Assembly (NCBI GenBank): GCA_027047735.1
Contig: JALTUD010000017.1
Span: forward strand, 1-9,636
Reading direction: 5' to 3'
From: Flavobacteriales bacterium
GTDB lineage: Bacteria; Bacteroidota; Bacteroidia; Flavobacteriales_D; Parvicellaceae
Length of the DNA: 9,636 nt
The notes beneath the pieces were generated by a model, which was not told the DNA's origin, ran no database searches, and saw only the letters and a list, made by a program, of their open reading frames with translations. The position numbers were made by a program, and so were the translations under genes. Positions 6,950-9,636 of this stretch are shown here, one piece after another. The number at the start of each line of letters is the position of its first letter. The stretch's first letter is position 1.

Positions 6950-8314
6950 TTACACAATTGCCTGTTCTATTTCATTTTTTAATACCGGAACTAATGTATC
7001 TATATCACCTGCTCCTAAAGTCAACAAGACATCAATGTTTTCAAAATCAAGATTATTGATTACCTCCTCCTTAGATGCTATTTTTTTATTTTCTATTGTA
7101 ACTTTATCCAAAATCATTCTTGAAGTAACACCTTCTATCGGTTCTTCTCTTGCCGGATAAATATCCAACAAAATTAATTCATCTAACAAAGACAAGCTTC
7201 TTGCAAAATCATCAGCAAAATCTTTTGTTCTACTATATAAGTGCGGTTGAAAAACGCCGGTAATCTTTTTGTTGGGATATAATTGACGTACAGACTTAAT
7301 GCAAGCCTCTAATTCGGTTGGATGATGAGCATAATCATCGATATAAACCACGTCCTCATTATCTACAATATACTCAAAACGCCTTTTGATACCCTTAAAG
7401 GTTTTTATTCCTTCCACCAAAACATGAGAATCTACCCCTAATTGCTTTCCTACAATAAAAGAAGCAATAGCGTTTTCGATATTGTGCAAGCCTGCCAATC
7501 CGATATGAATATTAGTTAGTACTTCATCGGGAGTTTGTAGAGAAAAAATATACTTTCCGTTTTCTGTCTTGATATCAAAAGCATAATAATCCGCTTGTTC
7601 GGTTACGGAATAAGTGATTACATTCTTATGCTTTATTTTCAGTCCTTTCTTCAGTATCAACACACCATCATCAGGAAGTTTATCGGCATACTCCTGAAAA
7701 GAGGTAAGCATCTCTTGGTGGTGTCCGTAAACATCCAAATGATCGGCATCTGTGGATGTAATGACTGCAATATTTGGCGACAAAGTTAAAAACGAACGGT
7801 CGTATTCATCTGCTTCTACAACAACAGTTTTAGATTGATTTGAAAAAAGATAATTAGAATTGAAATTAGTAGCAATTCCTCCCAAGAAAGCATCAATAGG
7901 AACACCGGCTTGATGTAATAAATATGCAGAAAGTGTAGATGTTGTAGTTTTCCCGTGTGTACCCGCCACACCAACAGTAAAATAATTTTTTGTTATTTCT
8001 CCAAGAATTTCCGATCGTTTTAAGATTTGAAATTCGTTGTTTTTAAAAAAATTCAACACATCATTATTATCAGGGATAGCCGGTGTATAAACCACCAAAG
8101 TATCTTTGTACTTATGGCTTTTGGGAATTTCATTTATAGCATCGTTATATTGAATAATCGCTCCTTCGTCTTCCAAAGCTGTGGTAAGAGGAGTTTTAAC
8201 TCTATCATACCCAACAACACTGCAATCCTTATTTAGAAAATAACGGGCAACAGCACTCATTCCGATACCTCCGATACCGACAAAATAAATGTTATGTATT
8301 TTTTTTAAATTCAA
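6950..8314 (-). CDS. murC: UDP-N-acetylmuramate--L-alanine ligase MurC (TTG start)
   Basis: MurC uses ATP to join L-alanine to UDP-MurNAc, the first amino-acid step of peptidoglycan precursor synthesis in the cytoplasm. The 454-aa protein has the UDP-binding Rossmann motif VGIGGIGMS (12-20), the ATP P-loop GTHGKTT (118-124), the Mur ligase segment EADEYDRSF (167-175), HNIENA (277-282), RRFEY (311-315) and DDYAHHPTE (326-334) of the C-terminal domain. The length is normal. The start codon at 8314 is TTG: an in-frame TAA lies 12 nt upstream, and the next ATG (codon 19) would remove the glycine motif, so no ATG start is possible for a full enzyme. The resulting MNLKKIHNIYF matches the family N-terminus as I recall it. 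It is 24 nt after murG and abuts ftsQ. Confidence 0.97.
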   Translation of the reverse strand: MNLKKIHNIYFVGIGGIGMSAVARYFLNKDCSVVGYDRVKTPLTTALEDEGAIIQYNDAINEIPKSHKYKDTLVVYTPAIPDNNDVLNFFKNNEFQILKRSEILGEITKNYFTVGVAGTHGKTTTSTLSAYLLHQAGVPIDAFLGGIATNFNSNYLFSNQSKTVVVEADEYDRSFLTLSPNIAVITSTDADHLDVYGHHQEMLTSFQEYADKLPDDGVLILKKGLKIKHKNVITYSVTEQADYYAFDIKTENGKYIFSLQTPDEVLTNIHIGLAGLHNIENAIASFIVGKQLGVDSHVLVEGIKTFKGIKRRFEYIVDNEDVVYIDDYAHHPTELEACIKSVRQLYPNKKITGVFQPHLYSRTKDFADDFARSLSLLDELILLDIYPAREEPIEGVTSRMILDKVTIENKKIASKEEVINNLDFENIDVLLTLGAGDIDTLVPVLKNEIEQAIV

Positions 8315-8338
8315 TGGATAAAATTGTTAATAACTTGT

Positions 8339-9454
8339 TTAATTTCTTTTATTTTTTATAATATTCAATATTTCTTGTGCTATTTCTGTGTCTGCATTTG
8401 ATCTTCCTAAGGGAGCAATATTTTCGCTTAATTCCCTTTGTAACTCTTGATTTTCGAGCAACTCGAGTGCAGTCGGGACTAATTTCGTAATAGATTCGCT
8501 GTCTTTTACAAGCAGTGCTGCTTTTTTATTAACAAGTGATTGGGCATTTTTCGTCTGATGGTCTTCTGAAACGTTAGGAGAAGGCACTAAAATTATTGGC
8601 TTTTTCACCAAACAAAGTTCACTAATTGACAAAGCTCCCGCACGGCTAATCACCACGTCTGCCACGGCATAAGCCAAATCCATACGAGAAATAAAAGGTA
8701 GTGCTTTGATGTTTTGATTACCATTCTTTTCATTCAATTTTTGCATTTCCCGGTCATAAAATTTTCCGGTTTGCCAAATGAGTTGAACATCATTTTTTTT
8801 GTTAATTAATTCAAAATTTTGCGTTATACTATCATTTAATGTTCTTGCTCCTAAACTTCCGCCTAAAATTAGTATTGTTTTTTTGTCGGCGTCTAATTGA
8901 AATTCACGATAGCCTTCTTCTCGTTTATTTTCTACATTTAAAATATCCTTTCGTACCGGGTTTCCGGTTAGCTTAATTTTGTCTTTTGGAAAAAAACGTT
9001 CCATACCTTCATAAGCTACACAAATTAAGGCTGCTTTTTTAGCCAATAATTTATTGGTTATTCCGGCGTATGAATTTTGTTCTTGTAGTACGGTCGGGAT
9101 GTTTAATTTTTCAGCCATTTTTAAGGTAGGACCACTAGCATAACCTCCAACACCAACAGCTACATCGGGATTAAATTCTTTTACTATGTTTTTTGCACTT
9201 TTCAAACTTTTCAACAGCTTAAATGGAAAGGCTAAATTTTTTAGTGTCAACTTTCGCTGTAAACCAACGACATCTAATCCTTTTATCGGATAACCTGCTT
9301 GCGGGACTTTTTCCATTTCCATTTTTCCGTTTGCTCCTACAAACAGTATTTCGCATTCGGGGGTTAATTCTTTTAGTGCATTGGCTATGGCTATGGCAGG
9401 ATAAATATGCCCTCCGGTTCCTCCTCCGCTAATGATTATTCGTGGTGATTTCAT
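8339..9454 (-). CDS. murG: MurG, UDP-GlcNAc:lipid I N-acetylglucosaminyltransferase
   Basis: MurG transfers GlcNAc from UDP-GlcNAc to lipid I, giving lipid II on the inner face of the cytoplasmic membrane. The 371-aa GT-B fold enzyme shows the N-terminal glycine loop GGTGGHIYPA (11-20), the second loop GVGGYASGPT (101-110) and QEQNSYAG (124-131). The C-terminal domain carries GGSLGART (198-205), SRAGALSISE (270-279) with the UDP-GlcNAc-binding glutamate E279, and the segment PSPNVSEDHQTKNA (291-304). Length and order of motifs are normal for the family. ATG 9454 places the first loop at residue 11, as expected. It is the first dcw gene in the window. The usual upstream neighbour ftsW is not seen in the remaining 182 nt. 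Confidence 0.97.
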   Translation of the reverse strand: MKSPRIIISGGGTGGHIYPAIAIANALKELTPECEILFVGANGKMEMEKVPQAGYPIKGLDVVGLQRKLTLKNLAFPFKLLKSLKSAKNIVKEFNPDVAVGVGGYASGPTLKMAEKLNIPTVLQEQNSYAGITNKLLAKKAALICVAYEGMERFFPKDKIKLTGNPVRKDILNVENKREEGYREFQLDADKKTILILGGSLGARTLNDSITQNFELINKKNDVQLIWQTGKFYDREMQKLNEKNGNQNIKALPFISRMDLAYAVADVVISRAGALSISELCLVKKPIILVPSPNVSEDHQTKNAQSLVNKKAALLVKDSESITKLVPTALELLENQELQRELSENIAPLGRSNADTEIAQEILNIIKNKRN

Positions 9455-9561
9455 ATTGAGTTTTGTTTGTTTCTTTTTATTCTAACCGCGTTAGGGTGTA
9501 TCCCTAACATGAAATGAAAGTAAGCACATAAAGCGGTTTTGTCGCCCTCATACTTCTTCAT
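9451..9561 (-). other. doubtful 36-codon ORF ending on the murG start codon
   Basis: An ATG at 9561 opens a frame of 36 codons (begins MKKYEGDKTALC, ends KRNKQNSI) whose TGA overlaps the murG ATG as ATGA, the layout typical of translational coupling. I recognise no family. The middle (HFMLGIHPNAVR) is simply the translation of a hairpin at 9490-9508, so this may be a repeat that happens to be open. A leader peptide for murG is possible but unsupported. No clear ribosome binding site precedes it. I do not claim it as a gene. Confidence 0.2.
9484..9538. repeat. nested hairpin upstream of murG
   Basis: GTTAGGG (9490-9496) pairs perfectly with CCCTAAC (9502-9508) across a 5-nt loop. An outer arm AACCGC (9484-9489) pairs with GCGGTT (9533-9538) and encloses it. 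The word GCGTTAGGG is shared with the start of the element at 331, and the minus strand of 9499-9508, GTTAGGGATA, also matches 332-341 there. There is no U-run, so it is not a simple terminator. It lies inside the leader of murG. Confidence 0.5.
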
Positions 9562-9599
9562 ATTTTATTTCCATAGCTGGGGCTATGCAAAGAAAATAT
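9560..9599. repeat. 18-bp imperfect inverted repeat with TGGG loop
   Basis: The left arm ATATTTTATTTCCATAGC (9560-9577) and the complement of the right arm, ATATTTTCTTTGCATAGC (9582-9599), agree at 16 of 18 positions. Only 4 nt separate them, and the inner CATAGC/GCTATG part is perfect. Such a stem looks like a repeat-type or mobile-element-end structure rather than a terminator, since no U-run follows. Together with the hairpin at 9484-9538 it fills most of the 182 nt upstream of murG (9455-9636). All three minus-strand frames across that stretch contain stops, and I see no C-terminal coding of ftsW. Confidence 0.55.
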
Positions 9600-9636
9600 T
9601 CATCGTCTGAGAACTACAAATTCCACTTTCTTGCAC

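Noticed and set aside
9455..9636. C-terminal end of ftsW or an insertion-sequence transposase fragment
   Set aside because: All three minus-strand frames have stops within the first 55 nt from the edge, the short peptides look like neither family, and no target-site duplication can be seen.
1..9636. Defence system, CRISPR array, prophage or biosynthetic cluster
   Set aside because: All substantial coding frames are explained by conserved cell-wall, division, pyruvate dehydrogenase and peptidase genes. No tandem spaced repeats or accessory genes are present.

Overview
The window is a stretch of core chromosome from a member of the Bacteroidota, most probably Flavobacteriales. The evidence is the AT-rich DNA, the weak Shine-Dalgarno signals, a TAnnTTTG-type -7 promoter element in front of pdhA, a lipoprotein signal ending FLSC, a long FtsZ with a C-terminus ending NSFLHDNVD, and the gene order murG-murC-ftsQ-ftsA-ftsZ. 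I cannot name the genus. Every gene I can support lies on the minus strand, so transcription runs from high to low coordinates.

Layout in the direction of transcription: 9636-9455 is a non-coding or repeat-like leader with two hairpins and a doubtful 36-codon ORF. Next comes the tight division and cell-wall (dcw) block murG (9454-8339), murC (8314-6950, TTG start), ftsQ (6949-6155), ftsA (6140-4881) and ftsZ (4844-3039). Gaps in the block run from 0 to 36 nt, so it is very probably one operon. It is closed by an intrinsic terminator at 2945-2977. A promoter at about 2898-2891 then begins a second unit, pdhA (2826-1783) and aceF (1766-480), which are the E1-alpha and E2 subunits of pyruvate dehydrogenase. 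After a 181-nt gap filled by a strongly structured, repeat-like element (331-467), an M1-family aminopeptidase lipoprotein begins at 298 and runs off the window at position 1.

How the genes work together: MurC adds L-alanine to UDP-MurNAc and MurG makes lipid II at the inner membrane. FtsQ, FtsA and FtsZ build the divisome that directs septal wall synthesis. The pyruvate dehydrogenase subunits feed acetyl-CoA to metabolism. E1-beta and E3 are not in the window, so the complex must be completed from elsewhere. The M1 lipoprotein is a probable periplasmic or outer-membrane-anchored peptidase.

I found no previously undescribed system. The window is mostly ordinary housekeeping DNA. The points worth a second look are the two hairpin-rich intergenic elements (331-467 and 9484-9599), the apparent separation of murG from ftsW, the three starts that need correction or attention (pdhA, ftsA, murC), and the look-alike C-termini of FtsA and FtsZ. 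There are no tRNA or rRNA genes, CRISPR arrays, transposase genes or phage genes that I can see.
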